From UBA7672 sp040398425 (GTDB lineage Bacteria > Pseudomonadota > Alphaproteobacteria > Caulobacterales > Hyphomonadaceae), in assembly GCA_040398425.1 (NCBI GenBank), contig JBBATZ010000001.1, positions 1-64,000 on the forward strand: a DNA stretch of 64,000 nucleotides, read 5' to 3'. Each line of letters starts with the position of its first letter. Position 1 is the stretch's first letter. Of the stretch, positions 38,120 to 47,375 are shown in pieces. Below the pieces are notes generated by a model. The model ran no database searches and had not been told where the DNA came from. It worked only from the letters and a program-made list of their open reading frames with translations. The position numbers and the translations under genes were made by a program.

Positions 38120-39511
38120 ATGAAGTTGGCCGTTACCGCAGTTGCAGCATGCGCTTTGCTGGGCTTGCCCGCCTTCGCGCCAGCAGCATTCGCTCAGGAC
38201 AAGGCGCTCGCCGTTACGATCTATGCGGACGATCTGGCTCTGGTGCAGGACAAACGTCCGATTGATCTCACCGGCGGCAGGCAGCGCATCGAATTTGCAG
38301 GCGTCTCGGGTCAGATCCGCCCGGAGACTGTCTCGCTCTCCGCTAACGGCGTCTCGATCGTCGAACAGAATTTCGACTTCGACCTGCTGACGCCCGCTAA
38401 GCTCATGGAAAAAGCGGTCGGCAGCGTCGTCACCATCGTTCGCGTCAATCCCGCCAACGGCCAGGAAACACGCGAGCAGGCCGAAGTGCTCGCCACCAAC
38501 AATGGCGTAGTCCTGAAGATCGGCGACCGGATCGAAGTGTTGCGCGATGACGGCCTGCCCGTTCGCGTCATCTTCGAGAAAGTGCCCGAAAACCTCCGCT
38601 CCAAGCCGACGCTGTCCGTCACCGTGATGGGCGACAAGCGCGGCACGCGCCCCGCAACCCTCAGCTACCTCACCTCCGGCCTTGGCTGGCGCGCCGACTA
38701 TGTCGCGCTGTTCGATGACGCCGCCGGCAAGATCGACGTGCAGGGCTGGGTGACGCTCACCAACTCGAGCGGCACGACCTACGACAATGCCGCCACCACG
38801 CTCGTCGCCGGAACGCCGAACCGCGCCGGCCAGTACAACGGCCCGCAATACGGCCGCCAGAACCGCCCGCAACTCGCACAGGCGGGAACGGAAACCGGCG
38901 ACCGCGAACGGCTCGGCGATTTCTATCTCTATCCGCTGGCCGAACGCACCACGATCGCCAACCAGCAGACCAAGCAAGTCAGCTTCCTCGACGTGCACGG
39001 AGTGCCCGCCGCGCACGGCTATGAATTCCGCAACTACTGGCTCGGCACACAGGAAGAAGCGCAGAGCGCGAAGACCGTCTACCGCTTCTCGACAGGCTCG
39101 GAGAAAGGCCTCGGCGACCAGCTACCCGCTGGCGTGCTCCGCTTCTACATGCGCGACCGCAAAGGCGATCCGCAATTTATCGGCGAGAGCAAGATTGATC
39201 ACACGCCGATGGGCTCGACCCTGTCGGTGTCCACCGGCGACGCCTTCGACGTGAAGGTGAAGCCCGTCGTCGAAAAGCGTGAGAAAGCCGGTCCGCGCCG
39301 CTGGAAAACCTCCATGCGCTACACCCTCTCAAACGCCAGCCCGAAAGCCGTCAATGTCGTGCTGCAACAGGACGGTCTCTGGGGCGACACCAAGATCTCC
39401 AGCGAAAGCCTGAAGAGCACCCGTCCCAACGCCGACATGGCCGAATGGTCCGTCACCGTCCCCGCCAGCGGCTCAATCGACGTCACCGCCGTCTTCGACA
39501 GCGCCTACTGA
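38120..39511 (+). CDS. DUF4139-domain secreted protein 1
   Basis: The 463-residue protein has a Sec signal (LGLPAFAPAAFAQ) and the DUF4139 layout: an N-terminal strand-rich part (VTIYADDLALVQDKRPIDL) and the C-terminal part with LSYLTSGLGWRADYVALFDD, LYPLAERTTIANQQTKQVSFL and WSVTVPASGS. DUF4139 proteins have unknown function and are often secreted. It is followed at ten bases by two longer relatives, so the three are probably one operon. GGAGG precedes the ATG. Confidence 0.85.
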   Translation: MKLAVTAVAACALLGLPAFAPAAFAQDKALAVTIYADDLALVQDKRPIDLTGGRQRIEFAGVSGQIRPETVSLSANGVSIVEQNFDFDLLTPAKLMEKAVGSVVTIVRVNPANGQETREQAEVLATNNGVVLKIGDRIEVLRDDGLPVRVIFEKVPENLRSKPTLSVTVMGDKRGTRPATLSYLTSGLGWRADYVALFDDAAGKIDVQGWVTLTNSSGTTYDNAATTLVAGTPNRAGQYNGPQYGRQNRPQLAQAGTETGDRERLGDFYLYPLAERTTIANQQTKQVSFLDVHGVPAAHGYEFRNYWLGTQEEAQSAKTVYRFSTGSEKGLGDQLPAGVLRFYMRDRKGDPQFIGESKIDHTPMGSTLSVSTGDAFDVKVKPVVEKREKAGPRRWKTSMRYTLSNASPKAVNVVLQQDGLWGDTKISSESLKSTRPNADMAEWSVTVPASGSIDVTAVFDSAY

Positions 39512-39521
39512 GGGCAAGCGC

Positions 39522-41189
39522 ATGCGCCCGGCGTTCAGCTGGCTCATCCTTGCCGGACTCCTGGCGGTCTCAGGCCTCGGCGCAACTCCGGTCGCGCTGG
39601 CGCAGGACGTGCTGGCCTCGCCCCCTGTGGACGTGTCCGTGACGGTCTATCGCGATCCAGATCGCAACGAGGGCGGCTTCGATCTCAACAACCTGAACGG
39701 TTTCGCCTTCATCACTGAAACCCGCCGCGTGAAGATCGCTCCGGGCCAGCACCGCCTACGCTTCGAGGGCGTGGCCGACGGTATCGAACCCGCCTCCGCC
39801 ATCGTCACCGGCCTGCCTTCCGGCGTCATTGAGAAAAACCGCGACGCAGCATTGCTCAGCCCCTCCGCTCTGATCGACGCAGCAGAAGCCCAACAGGGCC
39901 GCGTCATCCTTGCGCGAACAGATGAGGCAACGGGCAAGGTCACACGCGTTGAAGGCAGGATCCGCTCGCAGGCCGCAAACGGTGTCGTCTTCGAAACGCC
40001 TGATGGCGTCGAGGCCCTGCGCTGCTCCGGCATGCCGGAAACCTTCAGCTTCGCCTCAACCGGCACAGGCCTCTCCGCCCAGCCGACGCTTTCCGTCCTG
40101 ACGCGCACCGACAAGACGATCGAGGCAGTGGTGCAGATCTCCTATCTCGCGCGCGGCTTCGACTGGGCCGCCGACTACACGGCAAGCATGGCTGCTAGCC
40201 CCGGCAAGATGGATCTCGGCGCGTGGATCACGCTTGCCAACGGTAATGGCATGTCGTTTCCCAACGCACGCGTCCAGATCGTCGCCGGTCGCCTGAACCG
40301 TGAAAGCGGCGAAATCGAGCCAATCAGTCTTGGCCAGCCCCTGCTCGCCCAGTGCTGGCCCCAAGGCTCCACCAGCGACACCCCCGATCAGACCTACATC
40401 GAACGCGCCTTCCCGCTCGGCTTTAATCCTGAACGCTTCCGTCGCTACGCAGCGGCGATGCCCGCGCCTGCGGCCGCGATGAAGGCTGGGGCGGCAAACG
40501 AGGCCCGGGACATCATCATCACCGCCAACAAGACGGAACAAGAAGACCTCGGAGACCTGAAGCTCTACCGGGTTCCCGATCGCACCACGATCTCAAGCCG
40601 CCAGTCGAAACAGGTTCGCATGATCGACGCCGAGGCTGTGCCTGTGGCGAAGATCTACGAAGCCCGCCTGTACGCTGACAGCGATAGCGATTTCGAGCCG
40701 CTCGACCTCATCCTCCGCACGAAGAACGACAAGAAGAACGAGCTTGGCATCCCCCTGCCCTCTGGCCGCGTCATGGTGTTCGAGCGGGCCGGAAGCGGCG
40801 CAGCGGCCCAGCGCCTCCTCGCCGGCCAGACCACGCTGCGCGATCTTGCCATCGACGAGGAAACCGAACTCCGCCTCACCGGCGGCCCAGACATCCAGGC
40901 GCGCCAGGTCAATGAAAGCATCGACATCACGCGTACCCGCCCCGCCCTCCGCCCGATCCCCGGCGTGCGCGTGTCCGGTCGCACCGTCAGCGCGGTGAAC
41001 CGGATCGAACTCAGCAACGCCCGCCCCTATCCTGTGCAGGCCGAGGTTCGCATCGATCTCGATGATGGCCAGGAAATCGCGAGGTCGGACGTGACGCCCG
41101 GCAAGAAGAATGGCCAACCGATCTTCAAGGTCACCCTCCCGGCCAACGATACGCTGAACATCCGCTACCAGACAGTGCAGTCCAACTGA
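39522..41189 (+). CDS. DUF4139-domain secreted protein 2
   Basis: The 555-residue protein has a Sec signal (SGLGATPVALAQ), then VSVTVYRDPDRNEGGFDLNN, FEGVADGIEPASAIVTGLPSG and VEALRCSGMPETF. A DUF4139 half follows, with QISYLARGFDWAADYTASM, LKLYRVPDRTTISSRQSKQV and LPANDTLNIRYQT. It is clearly longer and different from gene 1 in the first half, and very similar along its length to gene 3, indicating a tandem duplication. Confidence 0.85.
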   Translation: MRPAFSWLILAGLLAVSGLGATPVALAQDVLASPPVDVSVTVYRDPDRNEGGFDLNNLNGFAFITETRRVKIAPGQHRLRFEGVADGIEPASAIVTGLPSGVIEKNRDAALLSPSALIDAAEAQQGRVILARTDEATGKVTRVEGRIRSQAANGVVFETPDGVEALRCSGMPETFSFASTGTGLSAQPTLSVLTRTDKTIEAVVQISYLARGFDWAADYTASMAASPGKMDLGAWITLANGNGMSFPNARVQIVAGRLNRESGEIEPISLGQPLLAQCWPQGSTSDTPDQTYIERAFPLGFNPERFRRYAAAMPAPAAAMKAGAANEARDIIITANKTEQEDLGDLKLYRVPDRTTISSRQSKQVRMIDAEAVPVAKIYEARLYADSDSDFEPLDLILRTKNDKKNELGIPLPSGRVMVFERAGSGAAAQRLLAGQTTLRDLAIDEETELRLTGGPDIQARQVNESIDITRTRPALRPIPGVRVSGRTVSAVNRIELSNARPYPVQAEVRIDLDDGQEIARSDVTPGKKNGQPIFKVTLPANDTLNIRYQTVQSN

Positions 41190-42850
41190 TGCGTACCGTA
41201 CACCTGCTTGGCCTCTTCAGCGCCGCCCTGGCCACCCTCGTCACGGTCCCCGCCGCTCTCGCGCAGGACGTGGCGGCGAGCCCGCCGGCAGACCTCTCGG
41301 TCACGGTCTATCGCGACCCGTATCGCCGCGCGGGCGGCTTCAATCTCAACAACCTCAACGGCTTTGCGCTCATCACCGAAACCCGTCGGGTCACCATCCC
41401 CGCTGGCGAGCACCGCCTGCGTTTTGAAGGCGTGGCGGATGGCATCGAACCCGCCTCGGCGATCGTGACGGGCCTGCCGTCCGGCGTGATCGAGAAGAAC
41501 CGCGACGCCGCCCTGCTCAGCCCCTCGGCGCTGGTCGACGCTGCCGCCGACCGCGATGGCCGCGTGATGCTCGCCCGCACCGATCCCGCGACCGGCAAGA
41601 CGACGCGGATTGACGGCAAGGTCAGGTCGGGTGCCGGGGGCGGCGTCGTGTTCGAAACGCCCGACGGCGTCGAGGCGTTGCGCTGCTCCGGCATGCCGGA
41701 GACGTTCAGCTTCGATGCCGACACGACAGGTCTTTCCGCAAAGCCGACGCTGTCCGTGCTCACGCGCACCGACAAGCCGATCGAGGCGGTGGTGCAGCTA
41801 TCCTATCTCTCGCGCGGATTTGACTGGGCGGCGGATTACACTGCCGACATGGCGGCGACAGGCAAGAAGCTCGATCTGGGCGCCTGGCTCACGTTGGCGA
41901 ACGGCAACGGCACAAGCTTCGCCAATGCCCGCGTCCAGGTCGTCGCCGGCAAGCTCAACCGCTCGACGGGCTATATCGAGCCCATCAGCCTCGGCCAGCC
42001 CATCCTCGCCCGCTGCTGGCCGCAGGGCTCCACCAGCGACACGCCCGAGCCTGTCTACATCGAACGCGCCTTCCCCCTCGGCTTCGACCCCTACAGCTAT
42101 GACGGCCGCGCCGCCATGGCCATGCCAGCCCCGCCTCCTCCTCCCCCTCCCCCTCCCGCCCCCGAAGCCGTGATGGCCAGCGCCAAAACTGCCGAACAGG
42201 AAGACCTCGGCGATCTGAAGCTCTATCGCGTGCCTGATCGCACGACAGTCGCGAGCCGCCAGTCGAAGCAGGTCCGCATGCTGGACCAGGACGACGTGCC
42301 GATCACGAAGATCCACGAGGCGTTCTACTCAGCGAACTCCGCGCAAGGCTATGTGCCGTTGGCGATCGTCCTGCGCACCATGAATGACAAGAAGAACAAT
42401 CTCGGCCTGCCGCTCCCGTCTGGCCGTGTAGCAGTCTTCGAATCCGCTGGCTCAGGCGCATCCGCCCAACGTGTTCTGGCTGGCCAGACTAACTTGCGCG
42501 ACCTCGCTCTCAACGAAGAAACTGAGTTCCGTTTTCCTGGCGGCGCTGCCGTCCAAGCCCGGCAGGTCATCGAAACCAGAGATATCACACCGGGGAAGCC
42601 GCTTCCGTTCCTGCCCGGCAAAGGCGACCGCAAGGGCGCAAGCATCAGCCAGGTCAGCCGCATCGAAATCAGCAATTCCCAGCCATACGCCGTGCAAGTC
42701 GAGATGCGTGTCTATGTGTTCAGCGGTCAGGAGATCGTGAAAGCCGACCATCCGGTGGCGCAAAAAAATGGCCAGCCGATTTTTCGCCTGACCGTGCCGG
42801 CCAATAGCGACGCAACGATCCGCTATCAGACGCAGGCTTCGACGCGGTAG
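41189..42850 (+). CDS. DUF4139-domain secreted protein 3 (tandem copy of 2)
   Basis: The 553-residue protein repeats the plan of gene 2 almost motif for motif: VTVYRDPYRRAGGFNLNNLN, FEGVADGIEPASAIVTGLPS, VEALRCSGMPETFSF, LKLYRVPDRTTVASRQSKQV and VPANSDATIRYQT. It differs by a run of nine Pro (near 42127-42155) in the linker where gene 2 has an Ala-rich stretch. The ATG shares one base with the preceding stop (TGATG), so translation is coupled. Confidence 0.85.
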   Translation: MRTVHLLGLFSAALATLVTVPAALAQDVAASPPADLSVTVYRDPYRRAGGFNLNNLNGFALITETRRVTIPAGEHRLRFEGVADGIEPASAIVTGLPSGVIEKNRDAALLSPSALVDAAADRDGRVMLARTDPATGKTTRIDGKVRSGAGGGVVFETPDGVEALRCSGMPETFSFDADTTGLSAKPTLSVLTRTDKPIEAVVQLSYLSRGFDWAADYTADMAATGKKLDLGAWLTLANGNGTSFANARVQVVAGKLNRSTGYIEPISLGQPILARCWPQGSTSDTPEPVYIERAFPLGFDPYSYDGRAAMAMPAPPPPPPPPPAPEAVMASAKTAEQEDLGDLKLYRVPDRTTVASRQSKQVRMLDQDDVPITKIHEAFYSANSAQGYVPLAIVLRTMNDKKNNLGLPLPSGRVAVFESAGSGASAQRVLAGQTNLRDLALNEETEFRFPGGAAVQARQVIETRDITPGKPLPFLPGKGDRKGASISQVSRIEISNSQPYAVQVEMRVYVFSGQEIVKADHPVAQKNGQPIFRLTVPANSDATIRYQTQASTR

Positions 42851-42917
42851 GCCAGTTCAGTCGTCGGGATGCGGGGGACTACAACGCTCGCCGGCATGGA
42901 GGCGTTGTGCGGCAGAC

Positions 42918-43967
42918 TCATCCGGCGCCCCGCACAGTCCACACTAGCCGCGTCGCCGCGAGCAAGACGATCACGCCCAGCGCCTGGTGCGTGAGCGACA
43001 TGTCGAGCGGCGCTGCATGCATCAGCGTTGCGATGCCCAGGATAGCTTGCACCGCAACCAGACCGGCCAACAGGGGGAACAGCGACCAGTGCGTCGCCCG
43101 ATACGTCCACGCGCACCAGCCTGCTACACCAAGCAATCCATAAGCCGTCAGCCGATGCAGGAATTGCGTCGTCGCTTCGTTCTCGAACAGGTTTCGCCAG
43201 AACGGATCCAGCGTCCACATCGTGCTGGGGATCACCTCGCCCGACATCAGCGGCCAGTCGGTATATCCACGCCCGGCATCTAGCCCGGCGACCAGTGCGC
43301 CGAGCGCCATTTGAATACCGACGAACCATATGATCGCATTCGTCCATGGCTTGGCCTGAACCGGCGCCTCACGCCGCGTCCCGCCGAGTTCGAGCCACAG
43401 CCAGAAGCTGTAGGCGATGATCAGCAGCGCCAGGCAGAAGTGAGTCATCAGGCGGTAAGGGGCAACCGAAGTCAGCTCGGAATTCACGCCCGACGCCACC
43501 ATCCACCACCCGATCGCGCCCTGCAGTCCGCCTAGCGCAAACAGGGCGAGCAGATGCGGCAGCAGCTTCTTCGTCGTCCGTCCCGTCAGCAGGAAGAACA
43601 GGAAAGGGATGGCAAACACCACGCCGATCGTGCGGCCAAGCTGACGGTGGCTCCACTCCCACCAGTAGATGCCCTTGAAGCCGGCAAGGTCCATATTGGC
43701 GTTCAGGACCCGCGCCTGCGCCGTCGTGGCCTGGTATTTGTGGAAGGCGTCCTGCCAGTCGGCGTCGGACATCGGCGGAATGGCGCCGAGCAGTGGCTGC
43801 CATTCCGTGATCGACAGCCCACTGTCGGTCAGCCTTGTCGCGCCCCCGACAAGGATCATCAGGTAAACCATGACCGCAATTACAAGCAGCCACGCCCGAA
43901 CCAGCCCCACACCCTTGGCGGGAGCTATGGAATTGACGGGAAAATCTGCGGCGACAGCCTCACTCAT
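42918..43967 (-). CDS. ctaA: Heme A synthase (CtaA/Cox15 type)
   Basis: The 349-residue membrane protein oxidises the C8 methyl of heme O to make heme A for aa3-type cytochrome oxidase. It has about eight helices, and the heme-ligand His residues are in WWEWSHRQLGRTIG and FLHRLTAYGLLG with other conserved His in YRLMTHFCLA and DMSLTHQALG. GGATRLTDSGLSITEW is characteristic of the family. It faces away from the DUF2842 gene. Confidence 0.95.
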   Translation of the reverse strand: MSEAVAADFPVNSIAPAKGVGLVRAWLLVIAVMVYLMILVGGATRLTDSGLSITEWQPLLGAIPPMSDADWQDAFHKYQATTAQARVLNANMDLAGFKGIYWWEWSHRQLGRTIGVVFAIPFLFFLLTGRTTKKLLPHLLALFALGGLQGAIGWWMVASGVNSELTSVAPYRLMTHFCLALLIIAYSFWLWLELGGTRREAPVQAKPWTNAIIWFVGIQMALGALVAGLDAGRGYTDWPLMSGEVIPSTMWTLDPFWRNLFENEATTQFLHRLTAYGLLGVAGWCAWTYRATHWSLFPLLAGLVAVQAILGIATLMHAAPLDMSLTHQALGVIVLLAATRLVWTVRGAG

Positions 43968-44031
43968 TGCGCGCTTATCCTACCTGTGAGAACGGATGAC
44001 CAGCGGATGGAAAGCCGCAGGAGCTTGTCGC

Positions 44032-44244
44032 GTGCGCAAAGTAATCGGATCCCTGATCCTGCTGGCCTGGTTGTTGGGCTATATCGCTGTTGCCGCCGTC
44101 GTGGGCGACCGGATTGCCAGCGAACACTGGGCCTGGAAACTTCTCTATTTCCCCATAGTCGGCATGGCTTGGGTCATCCCCCTCAAGCCATTGTTGCGCT
44201 GGATGCACGTCAAGGACGCGCCACGCGAAAATCCTGACGTTTAA
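44032..44244 (+). CDS. DUF2842 small membrane protein
   Basis: The 70-residue protein has two hydrophobic helices with the pattern SLILLAWLLGYIAVAAVVGD, then FPIVGMAWVIPLKPLLRWM, as in the alphaproteobacterial DUF2842 family. I choose GTG 44032 because AGGAG lies eight bases upstream; an ATG at 43996 in the same frame has no such site. Function is unknown. It is divergent from ctaA. Confidence 0.85.
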   Translation: MRKVIGSLILLAWLLGYIAVAAVVGDRIASEHWAWKLLYFPIVGMAWVIPLKPLLRWMHVKDAPRENPDV

Positions 44245-44267
44245 TCTCAGAAGCGAATCCAAACCGC

Positions 44268-44301
44268 GAAAAAAACGGGACGGTCCCGAAGAACCGTCCC
44301 G
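44268..44301 (-). terminator. Strong intrinsic terminator after the outer-membrane barrel gene
   Basis: On the minus strand a nine-base perfect stem (CGGGACGGT with ACCGTCCCG, positions 44276-44284 and 44293-44301) with an eight-base loop is followed by seven T (44269-44275). It ends transcription of the barrel protein gene that stops at 44366. Confidence 0.85.
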
Positions 44302-44365
44302 CCAACTGGTCGCAGCCCGACGCGCGGATGGCTTCATTGAGTCAGTCCGCTGTCGCGTGAAACGA

Positions 44366-45112
44366 CTACTGCAGGAAAGTCTGCAGGCCTCCGAACGAGC
44401 CGAACGTGTTGCCCGCGCGATCGCGAGCTTTCAGCGAACCATTGCCGAAGTCGAAACGCAGAGTCGCGCCGATCACAGTGGCGTCGCCGTCGGTGTCGGT
44501 GTCGATGTAGGATGCGTTCGCGCCGATGCTGAACGGCGTACCGGTGAAGCGGTATTCAACGCCAGCGCCGACCTGGAACGCGTCGGCATCTGGGCCGCCG
44601 CCATCGATGTTGGCATAGCCGCCGCCGAAATCGACACGCAGGTCGTCGTTCAGGAACATGCGATACTCGCCCGAGACGCCCATGATGTCGACGTTCACAT
44701 CGTCAGCGTTCGCGTAAGCGACGGTCGCGACGAAAGTCGAGCTGTCGAAGAACGCAGCGTATTCGCCGCCGACAGTCCAGAGGCTGACGTCGCCGCCACC
44801 GCCGTCAACATTGCCAAGACCAGCAAAGCCGCCCCACGCGCCGTTGGCGTCGCGCGAGACCAGGTGAGCGGTGCCCGAAAGAATATCGACATCGGTGTCG
44901 TCGTTCGTGTTGTAAGAACCGTCGAGCAGAACGGTCAGGTTACCGCCCGTCGGGATGGCGACGCCGCCGTTGAGGCTCATCGCATCCGAGTCACCAAAGT
45001 CGGTGTCCGTGTGCGTAAGTCCGGCGCCGACGGTGCCGACTTGAGCGAAGGCAGTTCCCGAGATCATGGAGAAGCCCGCCAGGAGTGAGGCGGTCACGAC
45101 ATAATTTTTCAT
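44366..45112 (-). CDS. Outer-membrane beta-barrel protein
   Basis: The 248-residue protein has a Sec signal (MISGTAFAQ) and then alternating short strands with Gly and aromatic residues (VGAGLTHTDTDFGDSDAM, LTVLLDGSYNTN, VEYRFTGTPFSIGANASYI, ATVIGATLRFDFG). It is rich in Asp and Gly loops. The strand count suggests an 8- to 12-stranded barrel. Its AT-richer upstream region (45113-45376) is free of genes and should hold its promoter. No specific family is recognised. Confidence 0.8.
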   Translation of the reverse strand: MKNYVVTASLLAGFSMISGTAFAQVGTVGAGLTHTDTDFGDSDAMSLNGGVAIPTGGNLTVLLDGSYNTNDDTDVDILSGTAHLVSRDANGAWGGFAGLGNVDGGGGDVSLWTVGGEYAAFFDSSTFVATVAYANADDVNVDIMGVSGEYRMFLNDDLRVDFGGGYANIDGGGPDADAFQVGAGVEYRFTGTPFSIGANASYIDTDTDGDATVIGATLRFDFGNGSLKARDRAGNTFGSFGGLQTFLQ

Positions 45113-45376
45113 AGTGTACCCTGTCGATTAGGAACGAGCGGAACGCCCGCGGGTAAAAATCATCGGTGGGCAGACGGATTCGGCTGTCGCAGAAGAGTCA
45201 CAGATCGCGACGCTCTTTTGATGCCGCAATCTGTTGATGTTTCATCGGTCGCTGTCAGTGCGCCTCCGAAAGAAAAATCCGTTTCGGTCCCGACGCTGTA
45301 CACGCGGAATTCAACTCATGCGGCGAAGCATTTTCGATCGGTGCGTTAACTCAACGAGCTGAAAAAAGTTTCGTGA

Positions 45377-45856
45377 TCAGGCAATAGCCTTCTCGATGGC
45401 GCTACGTAACTCCGCGCTTGTCGGCTCGACCTTCGACTTGAACGCGGCCACCGGCGCACCGGATTTGTTGGTCAGCAATTTGTGGAAATTCCACGCCGGG
45501 TGCGCCGCGTGGCCAAGCTTTTCCCGCATCCATTTGAAATAAGGGTGCGCGTGCCCGCCTTTCACGTGCGTCTTCTCCGTCAATGGAAAACTCACGGAAT
45601 ATGTGACCGCACAGAACGCCGCGATCTCCGTTTCCTTCGCCGGCTCCTGCCACAGGAACTGGTTGCACGGCACGCCCAGCACGGTGAGCCCGCGCCCGTG
45701 ATAGTCCTGATAGACCTTCTGCAGTCCCGTATACTGCGAGGTAAACCCGCACTTCGAAGCGACGTTCACGACCAGCAACGCCTGGCCTTCGAAACTCTTC
45801 AGCGGCAGCGGCTCACCGTTGATGCCCTTGAATTCGAAATCAAATGCCGTGGTCAT
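45377..45856 (-). CDS. Glutathione peroxidase-type thiol peroxidase 1
   Basis: The 159-residue protein reduces peroxides with thiols. The peroxidatic Cys is in VNVASKCGFTSQY, the Gln in PCNQFLWQEP and the Trp in PAWNFHKLL, as in non-selenium Cys-GPx. A further Cys (GVPCNQF) stands two residues before the Gln. It begins one base after the stop of its paralogue (46334-45858), so the two are translated in series. Confidence 0.93.
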   Translation of the reverse strand: MTTAFDFEFKGINGEPLPLKSFEGQALLVVNVASKCGFTSQYTGLQKVYQDYHGRGLTVLGVPCNQFLWQEPAKETEIAAFCAVTYSVSFPLTEKTHVKGGHAHPYFKWMREKLGHAAHPAWNFHKLLTNKSGAPVAAFKSKVEPTSAELRSAIEKAIA

Positions 45857-45857
45857 G

Positions 45858-46334
45858 CTACAGCACCTTGTCGATGGCTTGGACGATCTCGGGCGCAAGC
45901 GGCTCCGTGCGCGGACCGAACGCCGCCACCGCCTTGCCGTCCTTGCCGAACAGAAGCTTGTGGAAATTCCACATCGGGTCCGCCGGCTCGCCAAGCTCCT
46001 GCTTCATCCACTTGTAGAACGGGTGCGCGGTGTCGCCCTTCACATCGGTCTTTTCCGTCAGCGGAAAATCAACACCGAACTTCGTCGAACAGAACGTCGC
46101 GATTTCCTCATTCGTCCCGGGCTCCTGCCCCATGAACTGGTTCGACGGCACGCCGAGCACCACGAGCCCCTTCTCGCGCTTGTCGTGATAGAGCTGCACC
46201 AGCCCTTCATACTGCGGCGTCAGCCCGCACTTCGAGGCGACGTTCACCACCAGCACCGGATGCCCTTTGAACTGACTCAACGACAGCGGCTTGCCATCGA
46301 TCGTGTTGAAGCTGAAATCGTGCGCTGTGGTCAT
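45858..46334 (-). CDS. Glutathione peroxidase-type thiol peroxidase 2
   Basis: The 158-residue paralogue carries the peroxidatic Cys in VNVASKCGLTPQYEGL, the Gln in PSNQFMGQEPG and the Trp in PMWNFHKLL. Where copy 1 has Cys before NQF this has Ser, so the two may use different resolving steps. I begin at ATG 46334, which overlaps the amphi-Trp gene stop (ATGA). Order is amphi-Trp, GPx 2, GPx 1. Confidence 0.93.
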   Translation of the reverse strand: MTTAHDFSFNTIDGKPLSLSQFKGHPVLVVNVASKCGLTPQYEGLVQLYHDKREKGLVVLGVPSNQFMGQEPGTNEEIATFCSTKFGVDFPLTEKTDVKGDTAHPFYKWMKQELGEPADPMWNFHKLLFGKDGKAVAAFGPRTEPLAPEIVQAIDKVL

Positions 46335-46558
46335 GACTCTGCCTTCCACTTCATCTGGAACTCGATCTCTTCGCCGTCGCTGCCGCGCTCATGCTCGATA
46401 TTGAATACGGCCCGCGCCGGTACGTGGATGCGTTCACCCGCAATCTGGATCACGAACGGCTCGCCCGCCTCCACGCTATCGGCGAACCGCCGCAGCTTGG
46501 CGAGAAACTGCGCGCGCGTGTAGGACTTCTCGATATCACGCTGAGAATTGCGGACCAT
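46331..46558 (-). CDS. Amphi-Trp domain small protein
   Basis: The 75-residue protein matches the amphi-Trp pattern: a basic N-terminal helix (SYTRAQFLAKLRRFADSVE), PFVIQIAGERIHVPARA in the middle strands and EIEFQMKWKAE at the end. I begin at ATG 46558 (MVRNSQRDIEK). Function is unknown. Translational coupling to the peroxidase genes suggests a shared task. Confidence 0.78.
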   Translation of the reverse strand: MVRNSQRDIEKSYTRAQFLAKLRRFADSVEAGEPFVIQIAGERIHVPARAVFNIEHERGSDGEEIEFQMKWKAES

Positions 46559-46583
46559 GTGAACTCCCCATTGCCTATGCAAG

Positions 46584-47363
46584 CTAGGCGGCAGGCTCAT
46601 CATTCACAACAGGCGATGTCGCTGGCATCGGCCGCTCCACCCCATTCGCCCTGTCCCACGCGCGGCCTTCCTCGATCAGCCGATCCGTGTTGGTGCGGAT
46701 CGCCTCACTCAACGCCTTGACCATCTCGTCCTTTCCCAAACCCGGCGGGATCGGATCGAGAAACTCGATCACCGCCGGCCCTGGATATTTCGCATAGTCC
46801 TGTTCCTGCCAGCGCAAGCCAAGGTTCGTCGTCACCGGAACCACCGGCCACTGCGACGCTTCCTGCATGTGCCACACGCCTGCACGAATGCGCTTGTGCT
46901 CGCCCACCTTGGTGAGATGCCCCTCGGGATAGATCAGCACGATACGCTTGTCCTCGGCCGCACTTGCAAAGCTCGCTGCCAGATCCTTGCGCGCTTCCGG
47001 CCCGCCGCAATTGTCGATCACGATCGCGCCGAGCTTCTCCAGCACTTTCGGGACAAGTGGGAAGCGTTCAAGGTGATCGCCCGTCACGAACGCCACGTCG
47101 TCAAACTGCACATACATCAGGAAGCCGTCGCCATAGCTCGAATGCTTGGGCGCGAGGATGAACGGCGCCGGCGGCAACCGTTCGCGTCCACGCACTTCCG
47201 GCTTGATGCCGATCAGCTTCATCAGCTGCACCATGCGCTTGGTGTAACGCTTCACCGCCCATCGCACGCCCTTGCGACCCGGCACGAGCGCCAGCAGCGC
47301 CGCCATGAGCACGTAAAGGGTCGACACCCACCAGAAACCGACCGCGAATATGAAGGCGCGCAT
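46584..47363 (-). CDS. 1-acylglycerol-3-phosphate acyltransferase (PlsC-like)
   Basis: The 259-residue membrane-associated enzyme has an N-terminal hydrophobic helix (about 5-27), the HX4D catalytic box in APKHSSYGDG, the substrate motif YPEGHLTKVG and the pattern VVPVTTNLG. It probably acylates lysophosphatidic acid in phospholipid synthesis. It lies 12 bases after the GST gene. Confidence 0.9.
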   Translation of the reverse strand: MRAFIFAVGFWWVSTLYVLMAALLALVPGRKGVRWAVKRYTKRMVQLMKLIGIKPEVRGRERLPPAPFILAPKHSSYGDGFLMYVQFDDVAFVTGDHLERFPLVPKVLEKLGAIVIDNCGGPEARKDLAASFASAAEDKRIVLIYPEGHLTKVGEHKRIRAGVWHMQEASQWPVVPVTTNLGLRWQEQDYAKYPGPAVIEFLDPIPPGLGKDEMVKALSEAIRTNTDRLIEEGRAWDRANGVERPMPATSPVVNDEPAA

Positions 47364-47375
47364 GACTTCCGCGCC

